In this document: in pieces, positions 28,173 to 29,575 of the stretch
Layout of the letters: each line of letters begins with the position of its first letter
Position numbering within the stretch: the stretch's first letter is position 1
Virus record (IMG/VR): IMGVR_UViG_3300047494_000150
Coordinates: 1 to 29,575 of that record
Direction: 5' to 3' (one strand)
Source of the DNA: a virus
DNA: 29,575 bases
Program-made: the position numbers and the translations under genes
Notes under the pieces: generated by a model
What the model saw: the letters and a program-made list of their open reading frames with translations, nothing else
Database searches by the model: none
Told to the model about the DNA's origin: nothing

Positions 28173-28187
28173 TGGTAAAACGTCTCA
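28173..28187 (-). promoter_or_regulatory. TGAGACGTTTTACCA element (copy at 28.2 kb)
   Basis: Exact 15-base match to 21097-21111, again in a non-coding leader of a structural gene and again preceded by CTCA a few bases upstream (CTCA-N-TGAG). It lies about nine bases before the switch-like leader. Confidence 0.45.
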
Positions 28188-28212
28188 CGTTTGAGCTGAT
28201 ATGGCTTATATT

Positions 28213-28545
28213 CTATTTGGACAGGCGTTGCTTAAGGTAAAAGTTAACGTTAATAACGTTATCCTTAGGCACTACAGTATCTTGCGAAGCCAACGCTTCG
28301 CTTACCTTATCTGCCTTTAGTACACCGACGTAGTTCTCAAAAGCAGAATGAATGCTACTAAAAGGGCCGTTAGGTCCTGAGGAGAACTTATCCTCCCAAT
28401 AAAAGCCTTCATAAGGCTTTCCTCTAATATCATCCATAACAGTTCTTAATGTATAAATGCGCAGGCTATCGATGGTCACCTTTTCGCCTTTTGCGCTAAG
28501 TGCATAGCATTTATAGGGTACGTCGGGGTGTTGGATGTCGCTCAT
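28213..28545 (-). CDS. Hypothetical protein, 110 aa
   Basis: Soluble mixed protein with aromatic-rich central segment (YEGFYWEDKFSSGPNG). I recognise no family. Start overlaps the upstream stop (ATGA). Last of the small accessory genes before the late block; the 134-nt space after it carries regulatory elements. Confidence 0.6.
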   Translation of the reverse strand: MSDIQHPDVPYKCYALSAKGEKVTIDSLRIYTLRTVMDDIRGKPYEGFYWEDKFSSGPNGPFSSIHSAFENYVGVLKADKVSEALASQDTVVPKDNVINVNFYLKQRLSK

Positions 28546-28739
28546 AAAGCCTCCTCGGTTTGAATGCGCGTAACAGTCTTAATATTCAACTCATACTGGA
28601 AGCCGAATACGTCCTGAAGGGTGACGGTAGCTCCCTTATCTGTGAACTCTACGTCAGTGGCGATGCACCCTTCTTTTGACGCCATATAGGCGGCAATTTT
28701 ACGTAAAATCCACTCATTCTGCGGAGTTACCGGTTTCAT
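28542..28739 (-). CDS. Hypothetical protein, 65 aa
   Basis: Small protein, helical first half (NEWILRKIAAYMASKEG) and beta second half. Strong GAGGAGG ribosome site that is also the end of the 28-aa gene upstream. Unknown function. Confidence 0.6.
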   Translation of the reverse strand: MKPVTPQNEWILRKIAAYMASKEGCIATDVEFTDKGATVTLQDVFGFQYELNIKTVTRIQTEEAL

Positions 28740-28740
28740 A

Positions 28741-28827
28741 TCATCCTCCTCGGATAATAACTATATAACCTAGCGCGTTTAACGCTTCTAATGACTTCTT
28801 ACTAATTCGCTTTACAACTATCACCAT
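28741..28827 (-). CDS. Possible 28-aa basic peptide
   Basis: A frame MVIVVKRISKKSLEALNALG followed by YIVIIRGG fills the gap between its neighbours; its last codons form the GAGGAGG of the next gene. An AGG eight bases before the ATG is a weak ribosome site. Tight packing supports it; the length argues for caution. A TTGACC at 28862-28857 with a poor -10 might be a promoter. Confidence 0.4.
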   Translation of the reverse strand: MVIVVKRISKKSLEALNALGYIVIIRGG

Positions 28828-28858
28828 GTACTTAACCTAAACCCTGCCTAGACAAAGG

Positions 28859-29122
28859 TCAAGCACCTGTCTTAAGTTTGGGCACTTGCAGTAAGACATA
28901 ATAACCACAGAAATCACATGTTTCGCCATCTGCGCTCTTAGTCTCGATTAGGGTCGAGAAGTTACTCTGCCCTTTGCGTCCATTATATTTAAACGCATCT
29001 AGACACTGGCAGTGGGGTGTGGCCTTTTGTTGGGCAGGTAGCTTAAGCGCGGTATCAACGGAGATCCTGCTAAGGATGTCGTCAGCATCATCTGCCAAAA
29101 GCTCAGTGATAGGGTTTTTCAT
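28859..29122 (-). CDS. Small Cys-rich protein, 87 aa
   Basis: N-terminal helix (ITELLADDADDILSRI), then Cys38-x-Cys40 and Cys69-x2-Cys72 (HCQC and CDFC), plausible zinc ligands. Start overlaps the upstream stop (ATGA); its TTAGGAG ribosome site is encoded by the LALGV tail of the upstream protein. Unknown role. Confidence 0.6.
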   Translation of the reverse strand: MKNPITELLADDADDILSRISVDTALKLPAQQKATPHCQCLDAFKYNGRKGQSNFSTLIETKSADGETCDFCGYYVLLQVPKLKTGA

Positions 29123-29556
29123 ACAGCAACTCCTAAGGCTAAAAGTTCAACTGGGGACAAAAAGCTTATTAAATCCAACAACTTTAAATAGCACGGCGTT
29201 AAGTCGGAGGCGTAGGCGGCGTAGGTGGCGTAGGAGGTGGCGTAGGAGGTGGCGTAGGCGGCGGCGGCGGCGGCGTAGGAGGTGGCGTAGGCGGCGGCGG
29301 CGGCGGCGACGGCGGCGTAGGAGGTGGCGTAGGAGGCGGTGGTGGTGGCGGTGGCGTAGGCGGCGGCGGCGGCGGCGGCTCTATTATACTCTAGCTGCTG
29401 CGTTGTAACTGAGGTAGGATCTTTAAGCCATTGGGCTACTAGAGGTAAGTAAATTGAATTAGGATCTACTGCCAAGGCACAATTGTAAGCAAATTGCACC
29501 TGTATCTGGCGGGGTAGTTTTGTAAGAAGATTCTCTAAGTCAATTCTAGTTTTCAT
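29119..29556 (-). CDS. Ala/Tyr-repeat protein with LSPVELLALGV tail, 145 aa
   Basis: Residues 1-58 are a helical domain (TRIDLENLLTKLPRQIQVQF ... LVAQWLKDPTSVTTQQL). Residues 59-117 are a low-complexity Ala run with Tyr/Ser/Thr at intervals (AAYATSYA-type). Such arrays after a helical domain are known in phage proteins loosely annotated as putative immunity-like, though that label is weak. The end, FLSPVELLALGVAV, belongs to the recurring tail family, on the opposite strand to its other members. Ribosome site AAGGG precedes the ATG. Confidence 0.65.
   Translation of the reverse strand: MKTRIDLENLLTKLPRQIQVQFAYNCALAVDPNSIYLPLVAQWLKDPTSVTTQQLEYNRAAAAAAAYATATTTASYATSYAAVAAAAAAYATSYAAAAAAYATSYATSYATYAAYASDLTPCYLKLLDLISFLSPVELLALGVAV
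29206..29380 (-). repeat. GGC/GTA-rich trinucleotide repeat tract
   Basis: About 175 bp of mixed GGC, GTA, GGA and GGT triplets (plus strand) encoding the Ala/Tyr/Thr/Ser array on the minus strand. It is open in an opposing frame as an Arg/Trp run, a by-product. Likely length-variable by slippage. Confidence 0.85.
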
Positions 29557-29575
29557 TGCTTTTGCCCTTCTACAT

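Noticed and set aside
28974-29408. Plus-strand Arg/Trp-rich frame
   Set aside because: Antisense of the Ala/Tyr triplet repeat; opposes a well-coupled minus-strand gene and has no ribosome site.
1-29575. Integrase, repressor or attachment site
   Set aside because: No recombinase or repressor motif and no tRNA-like attachment core were found; a lytic lifestyle is plausible but cannot be proven from this window.

Overview
The window is part of a tailed dsDNA bacteriophage genome. The evidence is dense overlapping genes, a late block of virion genes, holin-like proteins, an endolysin and phage-type recombination genes. Three large Ala/Gly/Gln-rich internal (ejection-type) virion proteins, a gp10-like tail protein and the lack of any sheath or tape-measure gene suggest a short-tailed (podovirus-like) particle. 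A Sec lipoprotein with a lipobox and a secreted protease point to a Gram-negative host. The sequence does not identify that host, and I see no integrase, repressor, tRNA gene or CRISPR array. Terminase, portal and major capsid genes are not recognised here and presumably lie beyond the right edge, upstream of the late block.

Layout: (1) 1-4768, minus strand. A leftward operon runs from a divergent control region at 4769-5028, which carries a perfect TTGACA-17-TATAAT promoter. It encodes small membrane proteins, a ClpP-like protease with its own promoter and leader hairpin, a helical anchored envelope protein, a RecA-like ATPase and a metallophosphoesterase cut by the window edge. (2) 5029-9545, plus strand. 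A rightward operon of small, mostly unknown, overlapping genes includes a PA14-like lipoprotein, a hexapeptide-repeat protein, zinc-knuckle proteins and an M15 endolysin. (3) 9490-28078, minus strand. The late operon, in transcription order, holds a virion surface protein, an FN3-fused neck protein, an appendage pair, a gp10-like tail protein, a GNAT protein, three internal virion proteins, fibre-like proteins, two holin-like genes and a secreted trypsin-like protease at the end. (4) 28213-29556, minus strand. Small accessory genes lie upstream of the late block, including an Ala/Tyr repeat protein.

Most genes are joined by TAATG, TGATG, ATGA or 11-nt overlaps, so translational coupling is probably the main mode of expression. 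Where structural genes are not overlapped, the gap carries a hairpin just before the ribosome binding site. Three of these gaps share the element TGAGAC-N6-CCA. The most unusual patterns are (a) this motif-plus-hairpin arrangement, including one leader that can fold in two mutually exclusive ways around its Shine-Dalgarno, and (b) a recurring C-terminal tail of the type SP(L/V)E(R/L)LALGV on otherwise unrelated small proteins.
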